A stretch of 44,307 bases of DNA, from NCBI RefSeq assembly GCF_001613005.1, contig NZ_BDBN01000081.1:1-44307 (forward strand), written 5' to 3'. Source of the DNA: Nocardia nova NBRC 15556. Lineage in GTDB: Bacteria; Actinomycetota; Actinomycetes; Mycobacteriales; Mycobacteriaceae. The notes below the pieces were generated by a model. That model had not been told where the DNA came from, searched no databases, and saw only the letters and a list, made by a program, of their open reading frames with translations. The stretch's first letter is position 1. Each line of letters opens with the position of its first letter. The position numbers were made by a program, and so were the translations under genes. Of this stretch, positions 1 through 7,741 are shown one piece after another.

Positions 1-1151
1 GAACCAGCTTTACCGAGGACCACGACACCTTCCGCGGCACGGTCCGCAAATTCGTCGAGACCGAAGTGGTCCCGGTCTACGACACGTGGCTGGAGGCGGG
101 CATCGTGCCCCGCGATTTCTATTACAAACTCGCCGAATTGGGCGTCTTCGGCATCGAGGTGCCCGAGGAATACGGCGGCGCCGGCATCGACTCGTTCAAA
201 TTCCAGACCATCCTCATGGAGGAGACGGCACGCGCTGGTGTGTCGTTCGGCGGATCCAGCGTGCACGTCGGACTGTGCCTGCCGTATCTGAAGAAGCTCG
301 CCACCGAGGAACAGAAACAGCGCTGGCTGCCCGGATTCGCCGCCGGCGAGATCATGTTCGCCATCGCCATGACCGAACCCGGCACCGGGTCGGATCTGGC
401 CGGAATGCGGACCACCGCCAAGCTTTCCGAGGACGGCACGCACTACGTGCTCAACGGCGCCAAGACCTTCATCACCGGTGGCGTGAACGCCGACCGGGTG
501 ATCGTCTGCGCCCGCACCGCGCCGCCCCGCGAGGACGACCGCCGCTTCGGCATCTCGCTGCTCGTGGTCGACACGAAGTCACCGGGCTACACGATCGGCC
601 GCAAACTCGACAAGCTGGGGCTGCGGGCCTCCGATACCGCCGAGCTGAACTTCACCGATGTCCGGGTGCCGGTCGAGGATCTGCTGGGCGAGGAGAACAA
701 GGGCTTCTCCTACCTGGGCCAGAATCTGCCCCAGGAGCGGCTCTCCATCGCCGCCGGCGCCTACGCCCAGGCGGCGGCCGCGGTGCGGTTCGCGCAGGAG
801 TACACCCAGCAGCGCAACGTCTTCGGCAAACCCGTCGCCTCGTTCCAGAACACCAAATTCGAGCTCGCCGCCTGCAAGGCCGAGGTCGACGCGGCCGAGG
901 CCGTGGTGGACCGGGCTCTCGAGGCCCTCGACGCCGGTGAACTCAGTGCGGCCGACGCCGCCTCGGCGAAGCTGTTCTGCACCGAGGTCGCCGCGCGCGT
1001 CATCGACCGCTGCCTGCAACTGCACGGCGGCTACGGCTTCATCAACGAATATCCGATCGCCCGGCTCTATGCCGACAATCGGGTCAATCGCATCTACGGC
1101 GGGACGAACGAGGTCATGAAGATGATCATCGCCAAGGATATGGGGCTGTGA
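1..1151 (+). CDS. acyl-CoA dehydrogenase (5' end outside window)
   Basis: FAD-dependent alpha,beta-dehydrogenation of an acyl-CoA thioester. The frame is open from base 3, so the true start lies upstream; the first ATG/GTG in the window is not the start. Visible family signatures are the flavin-contacting FAIAMTEPGTGSD stretch, the FITGG motif and a C-terminal LQLHGGYGFINEYPIARLYAD block. The usual catalytic Glu of the IYEGT motif is Gly here (IYGGTNEV). A Glu at about 735-737 in LPQERLSIAAG sits where isovaleryl-CoA and long-chain dehydrogenases keep their base, so this is probably a branched-chain or long-chain type; the substrate cannot be told. It overlaps the next gene by 4 nt (GTGA), which indicates a coupled catabolic operon. 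Confidence 0.93.
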   Translation, partial: TSFTEDHDTFRGTVRKFVETEVVPVYDTWLEAGIVPRDFYYKLAELGVFGIEVPEEYGGAGIDSFKFQTILMEETARAGVSFGGSSVHVGLCLPYLKKLATEEQKQRWLPGFAAGEIMFAIAMTEPGTGSDLAGMRTTAKLSEDGTHYVLNGAKTFITGGVNADRVIVCARTAPPREDDRRFGISLLVVDTKSPGYTIGRKLDKLGLRASDTAELNFTDVRVPVEDLLGEENKGFSYLGQNLPQERLSIAAGAYAQAAAAVRFAQEYTQQRNVFGKPVASFQNTKFELAACKAEVDAAEAVVDRALEALDAGELSAADAASAKLFCTEVAARVIDRCLQLHGGYGFINEYPIARLYADNRVNRIYGGTNEVMKMIIAKDMGL

Positions 1152-2632
1152 ACGCGACGCTGTCGCTGGCGAGCATCCTCGCCGAACCGGCGCGGCGCCG
1201 GCCCGGGCACGTGGCGCTCATCGAGGTCGAGCGCCGGCTCACCTTCGCCGAATTGTGGCGTGCGGCAAGGGAACAGGCCGGCGCGTTGATCGAGCGTGGT
1301 ATCCGGCCGGGGGATCGGGTCGCGCTGATGTGCCCGAATACGGCCGACTTTCCCCGGGCCTACTACGCGATCCTCGCGGCAGGGGCGACGGTGGTGCCGG
1401 TGCATCTGCTGCTCACCGCCGACGAGGCCGAATTCGTCCTGCGCGACAGCGGGGCGACGCTGCTGATCTGCCATCCGCAGGTGGAATCGGTCGGTGCGGA
1501 GGCGGCCCGCCGGGTCGGCATCGCCAGCGTGCGACCGGACGGCCTGACGGGCGAGGCGATCGCGCTGTTCGTTCCGCGCTCGCCGCTGGATACCGCCGTG
1601 GTGTTCTACACCAGCGGGACCACCGGCCGGCCCAAGGGGGCGGAGCTGAGCCATCTCAATATGGTCATGTGCGCCACCGTGAACGCCTTCGACGCCAACG
1701 ATGTGCACCGCGACGATGTGGCCCTCGGCGCGCTGCCGCTGTTCCACGTATTCGGGCAGACGGTTTCGATGAACTCCACCTGGCGGGTCGGCGCGACCCT
1801 CGTGCTGATGCCGAGATTCACCGCGCCCGAGGCGATTCGGCTCATGGTGACCGAACGCGTGAACACCTTCCACGGCGTCCCGACGATGTATCACGGCCTG
1901 ATCGAGGCGGCCGCCGGCGCCGCCGAACTCCCCGCACTGCGGCTGTGCATCTCCGGGGGCGCGGCACTGCCGCTGCCGGTGCTGGAACGGTTCGAGGAGG
2001 TGTTCGACGCGCGGATCCTCGAGGGGTACGGGCTCTCGGAGACCTCACCGACCGCGGCGGTGAACCAGCCGGTCTTCGGACCGCGCGCCGGCACCGTCGG
2101 ACATCCGGTGTGGGGCGTGGACGTGGAGATCGCCGATCCCGGCGTCACCGATCGCATCGAGTTGCTGCCGACCGGCAGCGTCGGAGAGGTGGTGGTGCGC
2201 GGGCACAACGTGTTCAGCGGCTATACCGGCAATCCGGAGGCGAGCGCGCGGGCCGTGGTCGACGGCTGGTTCCGCACCGGCGACCTGGGCGTGCGCGACG
2301 AACAGGGATATCTGCGGATCGTCGACCGGATCAAGGAGATGATCATCCGCGGCGGATTCAACGTCTATCCCACCGAAGTGGAGGAGGCGCTGCTGCGGCA
2401 TCCGAGGATCGCGCAGGTGGCGGTGATCGGAGTGCCGGACGAGAACTACGGCGAGGAGATCGTGGCGGTCGTCGTGCCGGCCGGTGAGCTCAGCGCCGAG
2501 GAAGTCGTCGCCTACGGCCGCGAGCATGTGGCACGGTACAAATACCCGCGGCGCGTGGAGTTCGTCTCCGAGTTGCCGCTCGGGCCGACGCACAAGGTGC
2601 TCAAACGCGAACTGAAACAACGTTTCATGTGA
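1148..2632 (+). CDS. AMP-forming acyl-CoA synthetase (FadD-like)
   Basis: Activates a carboxylic acid to its CoA thioester through an acyl-adenylate. This is an ANL-superfamily enzyme of 494 aa, the normal length. It shows the P-loop-like YTSGTTGRPKGAELSH, the A5 motif GYGLSETSP, the hinge region TGDLGVRDEQGYLRIVDR, IKEMIIRGGFNVYPTEVEE, and the C-terminal catalytic lysine in THKVLKREL. The GTG start overlaps the stop of the dehydrogenase gene (GTGA at 1148-1151). With the dehydrogenase upstream and the MaoC hydratase downstream it would feed one acyl-CoA into a short oxidation route. The acid used is not evident; medium- to long-chain or aromatic acids are both possible for this family. Confidence 0.92.
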   Translation: MNATLSLASILAEPARRRPGHVALIEVERRLTFAELWRAAREQAGALIERGIRPGDRVALMCPNTADFPRAYYAILAAGATVVPVHLLLTADEAEFVLRDSGATLLICHPQVESVGAEAARRVGIASVRPDGLTGEAIALFVPRSPLDTAVVFYTSGTTGRPKGAELSHLNMVMCATVNAFDANDVHRDDVALGALPLFHVFGQTVSMNSTWRVGATLVLMPRFTAPEAIRLMVTERVNTFHGVPTMYHGLIEAAAGAAELPALRLCISGGAALPLPVLERFEEVFDARILEGYGLSETSPTAAVNQPVFGPRAGTVGHPVWGVDVEIADPGVTDRIELLPTGSVGEVVVRGHNVFSGYTGNPEASARAVVDGWFRTGDLGVRDEQGYLRIVDRIKEMIIRGGFNVYPTEVEEALLRHPRIAQVAVIGVPDENYGEEIVAVVVPAGELSAEEVVAYGREHVARYKYPRRVEFVSELPLGPTHKVLKRELKQRFM

Positions 2633-2673
2633 GCTGCCGGCGCAACGCCCCGGCAGCACGGAAGGGACCGGAC

Positions 2674-3126
2674 ATGACCGATTTCGCCGATCTGGACGCG
2701 CTCGCCGCGGCCGTGGGCACCGAACTCGGTGTCAGCGACTGGTTGCAGGTCGACCAGGACCGCATCGATACCTTCGCCGACGCCACCGGCGACCACCAGT
2801 GGATCCACGTCGACGCCGAGAAGGCCGCGCAGGGCCCCTACGGACACACCATCGCGCACGGATTCCTCACCCTGTCGCTGCTGGTGCCGCTGAGCAACCA
2901 GGCGACCACGGTGGGCGGCATCACGATGGGAATCAACTACGGGCTCAACAAGGTTCGCTTCATCACGCCGGTGCCGTCGGGCGGCCGCATCCGCGCCCGC
3001 GTCCACCTGGACTCGGTCTCCGAGATCCCCGGCGGCATCCAGGCGGTGCGGACCGTCACCATCGAACTGGACGGGGCGGACAAGCCCGCGTGCGTCGCGG
3101 AAAGCATCGTGCGCTACCTGAAGTGA
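2674..3126 (+). CDS. MaoC-family (R)-enoyl-CoA hydratase
   Basis: Hot-dog-fold hydratase adding water to a 2-enoyl-CoA, 150 aa. The hydratase-2 motif is clear: DATGDHQWIHVDAEKAA with the catalytic Asp and His, followed by GPYGHTIAHGFLTLSLL. The ATG at 2674 is chosen because GGAAGGGA lies 6 nt upstream; an in-frame start at 2629 would run back into the previous gene and lacks family similarity. It lies 41 nt after the acyl-CoA synthetase and probably closes the operon, since a hairpin region follows at 3131-3159. Confidence 0.92.
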   Translation: MTDFADLDALAAAVGTELGVSDWLQVDQDRIDTFADATGDHQWIHVDAEKAAQGPYGHTIAHGFLTLSLLVPLSNQATTVGGITMGINYGLNKVRFITPVPSGGRIRARVHLDSVSEIPGGIQAVRTVTIELDGADKPACVAESIVRYLK

Positions 3127-3130
3127 CAGC

Positions 3131-3159
3131 CCGGGGACTGTTCCCCGGTTTCAGTCCCC
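3131..3159. terminator. convergent hairpin region between maoC and trpD
   Basis: Two mutually exclusive stems are visible: CCGGGGA/TCCCCGG (3131-3137 with 3142-3148) and GGGGACTG/CAGTCCCC (3133-3140 with 3152-3159). The genes on either side converge here, so it can serve both strands. There is no T-run. Confidence 0.5.
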
Positions 3160-4203
3160 GAGCTCGTTGCTCACCTTCACCCAGCGGTCGAGCAATTGGG
3201 TGGCCGCTCCGGTGTCGACCGAGGCCGCCGCCCGCTCCAGCGCCGGGCGCAGCAGCTCGTGGATGTCGGTGCGGGCGGTCTCGGGGGTCAGCTCGAAGGC
3301 GACGATCGCGGCGGCGGAGTTGAGCAGGACCGCGTCGCGGACGGGCCCCGGGGCGCCGTTGAACATGTCGCGGGCGATCGCGGCGTTGACGGTCGCATCG
3401 CCGCCGCGCAGTGCCGCCGGATCCACGCGGGGGATGCCTAGGAGCGTCGGATCGATGACGGTCTCGTACTTCTCACCCGCGGCGACGACCCACACATCGG
3501 TGGTATCGGCGGTGGTGATCTCGTCGAGGCCGTCGTTTCCGCGCACCACCAGCGCATTGGCGCCGCGTTCGGCGAACGCCCCGGCGATCACGGGGACGAG
3601 CTCGGCGAAGGCGCATCCGATCAGTCCCGCGCTCGGCTGCGCCGGATTGGTCAGCGGGCCGAGCACGTTGAAGACCGTCGGAATGCCGATCTCCTTGCGC
3701 GCCGGACCGGCGAACCGCAGCGCCGGATGAAACAGCGGGGCGAAGCAGAAGCCGATGCCCACCTCGCGCACACACTGGGCCACCGACTCCGGGCTCAACG
3801 CGATCCGCACGCCCAGCGCCTCGAGCACGTCCGCGCCGCCGCTCTTCGACGACGCGGCCCGATTACCGTGCTTGACCACCGGAATGCCCGCCGCGGACAC
3901 CACGATCGAGGACATCGTGGAGATATTGACCGTGCCGGAGCGGTCGCCGCCGGTGCCGACGATGTCGACCGCGCCCATATCGAGCGACACCCGCCGGGCA
4001 TGGCTCAACATGCCGGTCGCCAGGCCGGACAGCTCGATCGCGGTGGGGCCCTTCATCTTGATGGCCACGCCGAAGGCCGCGATCTGCGCCTGGGTGGCGT
4101 TGTCGGAGAAGATCTCGTCGATCGCCCACGCCGCCTCCTCCGCGGTCAGATCGACCCCGTCGGTCAGGGCACCGAGAATCTCGGGCCAGCTGCGCGCGCT
4201 CAT
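3151..4203 (-). CDS. trpD: anthranilate phosphoribosyltransferase
   Basis: Second committed step of tryptophan synthesis: transfers phosphoribosyl from PRPP to anthranilate. The 350-aa length is normal. It has the family motifs KMKGPTAIELSGLA, VDIVGTGGDRSGTVNISTMSS (GTGGD, then NIST) and KHGNRAASSKSGGADVLEALG. The ATG at 4203 is preferred over the GTG one codon upstream because GGGAGA lies 5 nt before it. It stands alone, away from other trp genes, next to ctaE, as in mycobacteria (Rv2192c position). Its start-proximal region holds no leader peptide rich in Trp codons that I can see. Confidence 0.96.
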   Translation of the reverse strand: MSARSWPEILGALTDGVDLTAEEAAWAIDEIFSDNATQAQIAAFGVAIKMKGPTAIELSGLATGMLSHARRVSLDMGAVDIVGTGGDRSGTVNISTMSSIVVSAAGIPVVKHGNRAASSKSGGADVLEALGVRIALSPESVAQCVREVGIGFCFAPLFHPALRFAGPARKEIGIPTVFNVLGPLTNPAQPSAGLIGCAFAELVPVIAGAFAERGANALVVRGNDGLDEITTADTTDVWVVAAGEKYETVIDPTLLGIPRVDPAALRGGDATVNAAIARDMFNGAPGPVRDAVLLNSAAAIVAFELTPETARTDIHELLRPALERAAASVDTGAATQLLDRWVKVSNELGD

Positions 4204-4330
4204 CACATCTCCCGTTCGCGATCGGACACCCGCACCGCTCGTCCGCGCGGGCGTGGGGGCCGTCGGATCGTCGTCGGCCGCCCGGCTAGCAGCCTAATCG
4301 GCGGAGGCAATTTCTTTGTTCTCGGCGTTA

Positions 4331-4356
4331 CGGAAGAAGATTGCGGAAGAAGATTA
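4331..4356. repeat. 13-bp tandem duplication at a gene end
   Basis: CGGAAGAAGATTG is followed directly by CGGAAGAAGATTA (12 of 13 bases equal), with a third partial CGGA after it. The second copy supplies the TTA read as the stop codon (TAA) of the minus-strand gene 4354-4791. Confidence 0.8.
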
Positions 4357-4791
4357 CGGAGATCCCGGCTCGATTCCGCTCGGCTGTAGTGCGTCCCAGC
4401 CCACCGCCGTGCCCTCGTGCCGCTGCGCCAATCCGGCCATCCGCGACCGTTCTTGCGAGCAGTGCAGCGCGTCCAGGATCTGCACCCGCTGTAATACCAA
4501 TTCGATATGACTGCCGGTCGGATCGGAAGCCTCGGACGTCGCGGCGGGGGAGTAGCCGTCCTGGGCGGCGATGTCGACGACCTCGTCCCGGGCGGTGGCC
4601 GGGATGCGCAGATGATGGCGTAGCAGGGCCTGCTCCTCGGCGCGCCATCCGCTCGCCCGCGCGAGCGCGCTCGAGCAGGCTTCGGCATCGTCGAAACTGG
4701 ACACCACGACCATCAGATCCGTTCGCGCCGGATCCAATTCCGTCGCCGCACCCCGGCCCGACAGCCGCTGCCACACCGATCGAATTCCCAT
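4354..4791 (-). CDS. hypothetical protein, 145 aa
   Basis: I do not recognise this gene. It encodes a soluble-looking protein with no signal peptide or membrane segment. The ATG at 4791 is supported by an upstream GGAGGAAGG about 8 nt away; an in-frame start at 4830 has no comparable site. The middle carries a hydrophobic strand (TDLMVVVSSFDD) and the end a helix-rich region followed by GLAQRHEGTAVGWDALQ. That ending faintly recalls the RraB-type ribonuclease-regulator fold, but the resemblance is too weak for a call. It lies between trpD and the divergent ctaE. I know of no equivalent at this spot in M. tuberculosis. Its stop codon lies in a small tandem duplication. Confidence 0.7.
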   Translation of the reverse strand: MGIRSVWQRLSGRGAATELDPARTDLMVVVSSFDDAEACSSALARASGWRAEEQALLRHHLRIPATARDEVVDIAAQDGYSPAATSEASDPTGSHIELVLQRVQILDALHCSQERSRMAGLAQRHEGTAVGWDALQPSGIEPGSP

Positions 4792-4987
4792 GCCACCCGC
4801 CTTCCTCCGCGCGTCGACGCAGCATCGCATACTCGGGATTTCCGCTGGTCACCGTGGTCGCATCGACGCTCGACCTGCGGGTTCACCGGACACGCCGAAC
4901 CGGGCTCCAGACCCGCACGCGCGCTGATGATTCCGAGCCCGACACCCCGAATTCGCACCCGGCTACGCCTGTCGTACTACGACGAGT

Positions 4988-4993
4988 CATACT
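4988..4993 (+). promoter_or_regulatory. -10-like box of ctaE (leaderless start)
   Basis: CATACT ends 7 nt before the GTG at 5001, the spacing expected when transcription begins at the start codon. No ribosome-binding site precedes this GTG. The -35 region is not recognisable. Confidence 0.45.
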
Positions 4994-5000
4994 TACCGGC

Positions 5001-5612
5001 GTGACGACCGCAGTAGGGACCCCAGGATCGGCCATTACTCAGCGTGTGCATTCGCTGAACCGGCCCAACATGGTCAGCGTCGGAACCATCATCTGGCTGT
5101 CGAGCGAGCTGATGTTCTTCGCCGGCCTCTTCGCCATGTACTTCGTCGCTCGTGCCCAGGCTCATGGCAACTGGCCGCCGGAACCGACCGAGCTGAACCT
5201 CAAGCTCGCCGTGCCGGTCACGGCCGTGCTGATCGCCTCCTCGTTCACCTGCCAGATGGGTGTGTTCTCGGCCGAGCGCGGCGATGTCTTCGGCCTGCGC
5301 CGCTGGTACCTGCTCACCTTCTTCATGGGCGCGTTCTTCGTGGCCGGTCAGGGCACCGAGTACCACGCGCTCTACCAAGAGGGCACCACCATCTCGAGCA
5401 GCATCTACGGCTCGGTGTTCTTCATCACCACCGGCTTCCACGGTCTGCACGTCATCGGCGGTCTCATCGCGTTCATCTTCCTGCTGATTCGCACCAAGGT
5501 CAGTAAGTTCACGCCGGCGCAGGCCACCGCGGCCATCGTCGTCTCCTACTACTGGCACTTCGTCGACATCGTCTGGATCGGGCTGTTCGCCACGATCTAC
5601 TTCGTCCGCTAG
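5001..5612 (+). CDS. ctaE: cytochrome c oxidase subunit III (aa3 type)
   Basis: Membrane subunit III of the aa3 oxidase, which joins the bc1 complex in the actinobacterial respiratory supercomplex. The 203-aa protein begins VTTAVGTPGSAITQRVHSLN and has about five hydrophobic segments, with WLSSELMFFAGLFAMYF, the conserved FHGLHVIGGLIAF and the ending YYWHFVDIVWIGLF. This agrees closely with remembered mycobacterial CtaE. The GTG at 5001 is chosen on family length and N-terminus; the reading frame is open upstream to 4341 but that part is Arg/Pro-rich noncoding translation. qcrC follows 81 nt later. Confidence 0.95.
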   Translation: MTTAVGTPGSAITQRVHSLNRPNMVSVGTIIWLSSELMFFAGLFAMYFVARAQAHGNWPPEPTELNLKLAVPVTAVLIASSFTCQMGVFSAERGDVFGLRRWYLLTFFMGAFFVAGQGTEYHALYQEGTTISSSIYGSVFFITTGFHGLHVIGGLIAFIFLLIRTKVSKFTPAQATAAIVVSYYWHFVDIVWIGLFATIYFVR

Positions 5613-5693
5613 CCGGGCGGCGGCCGTCACGCGCGGTCCGCGACAAATACACACTTTGCACAAGTCGGTTCCGTCTACTCCAAAGGGACACAG

Positions 5694-6572
5694 ATGAGTT
5701 CATCGCCCCCGTCAGCGCCAGATCCCACGAGCGGGATCGGCAGCGCTGAGAACAACCAGGCCATCAAGACCCGCAAGCAGCGCCGGATGCGCCGCAAGCT
5801 CGCCGGCGGTCTGGTTCTTCTGATGGGCCTCGTCGGAGCCGGCTTCGCGGCATCGGCGCTCACCCCGCACGCACAGGTCGCGACGGCCAACGAGGATCAG
5901 TCGGCGCTGATCCGCGAGGGTAAGCAGATCTACGAGACCTCCTGCATCACCTGTCACGGCGCCAACCTGCAGGGTGTTCAGGACCGCGGCCCCAGCCTGA
6001 TCGGTGTCGGCGAGGCGGCGGTCTACTTCCAGGTGTCCACCGGTCGCATGCCCGCCGCGGGTAACGGCGCGCAGATCCAGCGCAAGCCCCCGAAGTTCGA
6101 CGCCCGCCAGACCGACGCGCTGGGCGCGTACGTGGCGGCCAACGGCGGCGGCCCGACCGTGGTTCGCGACCCGAACGGCGAGATCGCGCAGGATTCCCTC
6201 ATCAAGGGAGCCGACCTGGGACGCGGTGGCGAGTTGTTCCGCCTCAACTGCGCGTCCTGCCACAACTTCACCGGTAAGGGCGGTGCGCTGTCCTCCGGCA
6301 AGTTCGCGCCGCCGCTGGAGCCGGCCAACGCGCAGCAGATCTACACCGCGATGCTCACCGGCCCGCAGAACATGCCGAAATTCTCCGACCGGCAGCTGTC
6401 TCCGGAGGAGAAGCGTGACATCGTGGCCTATGTGAAGGACCGCACCGAGACCAAGCCGGAGGCCGGATACGGCCTGGGCGGTTTCGGTCCCGCGACCGAG
6501 GCCATCGCCATCTGGGTCGCCGGCATCATCGTGCTGGTCGGCGCCGCGATGTGGATCGGATCGCGATCATGA
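5694..6572 (+). CDS. qcrC: diheme cytochrome cc subunit of the bc1 complex
   Basis: Replaces cytochrome c1 and a soluble cytochrome c in Actinobacteria, passing electrons directly from the Rieske protein to the aa3 oxidase. The 292-aa protein has an N-terminal membrane anchor (about residues 36-57), two CxxCH heme sites (CITCH at 84-88, CASCH at 186-190) and a C-terminal membrane helix (about 266-288). Candidate axial methionines are in TGRMPAAG and GPQNMPKF. The ATG has AAAGGGA 6 nt upstream. Its TGA overlaps the qcrA ATG by 4 nt. Confidence 0.97.
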   Translation: MSSSPPSAPDPTSGIGSAENNQAIKTRKQRRMRRKLAGGLVLLMGLVGAGFAASALTPHAQVATANEDQSALIREGKQIYETSCITCHGANLQGVQDRGPSLIGVGEAAVYFQVSTGRMPAAGNGAQIQRKPPKFDARQTDALGAYVAANGGGPTVVRDPNGEIAQDSLIKGADLGRGGELFRLNCASCHNFTGKGGALSSGKFAPPLEPANAQQIYTAMLTGPQNMPKFSDRQLSPEEKRDIVAYVKDRTETKPEAGYGLGGFGPATEAIAIWVAGIIVLVGAAMWIGSRS

Positions 6573-7741
6573 GCGAACAGGAGCGAAACGAGATGAGCCG
6601 GCCTGAGGATGGCGGCGGTAAGGGCGTGAACCTGAACCCCACCGAGGAGCAGCTCGACGCGATGTCGACCGCCGAGCTGGTCGAACTCGGTACCGCGCGC
6701 GACGGCGTCGACGTCGTCTACCGCGCTCCGCGCTGGCCGGTTCCGGGCACACGCGCGGAGAAGCGCGCCGAGCGGCACGTGACGTTCTGGTTCGCCATCT
6801 CCGCCCTCGCGGCGGCCGGGCTGATCGGCGTCTTCCTGTTCTGGCCCTGGGAGTACAAGGGCCGCAACGAGGACGGCAACGGCCTGTACTCGCTGGCCAC
6901 GCCGCTCTACGGCCTGCTGCTGGGTATCGCGGTGCTGGCCATCGGTGTCGCCGCCGTCATCATCCGCAAGAAGTTCGTCCCGAACGAGATCTCCATCCAG
7001 ACCCGCCACGACGGTCCCTCCGACGAGGTCGACCGGCGCACCCTGGGCGCGCAGCTGTCGGACGCGCTGGAGACCTCGACGCTGGGACGTCGCAAGATGA
7101 TCACCCGTACCGCTGGACTGGGCGTGGGTGTGCTGGGTATCGGCGCACTGTTCCTGTTCGTCGGCGGCATGATCAAGAACCCGTGGGCCAAGGGCATGAA
7201 GTCCCCGCTGTGGGTGTCGGGCTGGACTCCGGACTTCCCGGGCCAGACGATCTACCTGCGCAAGGACACCGGCCGGCCCGAGGACATCGTGCTGGTGCGG
7301 CCGGAGGACCTCGACGCCGGCGCCATGGAGACCGTGTTCCCGTGGAAAGAGGAGTGGCGCGGCAACGAGGAGGAGACCCTCCAGTCGCTGCGTGGCATCC
7401 GTAACGCGGTCATGTTGATCCGCCTGCGCCCGGAGGACGGGCAGAAGGCGATCAAGCGCAGGGGCCAGGAGAGCTTCAACTTCGGTGACTACTGGGCGTA
7501 CTCGAAGATCTGCACTCACCTGGGCTGCCCGACCTCGCTGTTCGAGCAGCAGACCAACCGGATCCTGTGCCCGTGCCATCAGTCGCAGTTCTCGGCGACC
7601 GAGTGGGGTAAGCCGATCTTCGGTCCCGCCGCCCGCGCGCTGCCGCAGCTGCCCATCACCGTCAACACCGACGGCTACCTGGTCGCCAACGGCGACTTCA
7701 TCGAGCCGCTCGGTCCGGCCTTCTGGGAGCGTCGATCATGA
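6569..7741 (+). CDS. qcrA: Rieske iron-sulfur subunit of the bc1 complex
   Basis: Carries the 2Fe-2S cluster between quinol oxidation at QcrB and the hemes of QcrC. It is 390 aa with three membrane segments (about 72-93, 111-132 and 178-202), the actinobacterial three-helix form. The cluster motifs are CTHLGC (ligands C315, H317) and CPCH (C334, H337). The start is ambiguous: the ATG at 6569 overlaps qcrC as ATGA, while a second ATG at 6593 has a clear AGGAG 9 nt upstream; both give the same domains. It overlaps qcrB by 4 nt. Confidence 0.96.
   Translation: MSEQERNEMSRPEDGGGKGVNLNPTEEQLDAMSTAELVELGTARDGVDVVYRAPRWPVPGTRAEKRAERHVTFWFAISALAAAGLIGVFLFWPWEYKGRNEDGNGLYSLATPLYGLLLGIAVLAIGVAAVIIRKKFVPNEISIQTRHDGPSDEVDRRTLGAQLSDALETSTLGRRKMITRTAGLGVGVLGIGALFLFVGGMIKNPWAKGMKSPLWVSGWTPDFPGQTIYLRKDTGRPEDIVLVRPEDLDAGAMETVFPWKEEWRGNEEETLQSLRGIRNAVMLIRLRPEDGQKAIKRRGQESFNFGDYWAYSKICTHLGCPTSLFEQQTNRILCPCHQSQFSATEWGKPIFGPAARALPQLPITVNTDGYLVANGDFIEPLGPAFWERRS

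Noticed and set aside
4204..4353. Tryptophan attenuator before trpD
   Set aside because: No leader peptide with Trp codons and no terminator/antiterminator pair could be drawn in the minus-strand upstream region.
4341..5000. N-terminal extension of ctaE to 4341
   Set aside because: The extension is Arg/Pro-rich, antisense to the hypothetical gene at 4354-4791, and CtaE is normally about 203 aa, starting at 5001.
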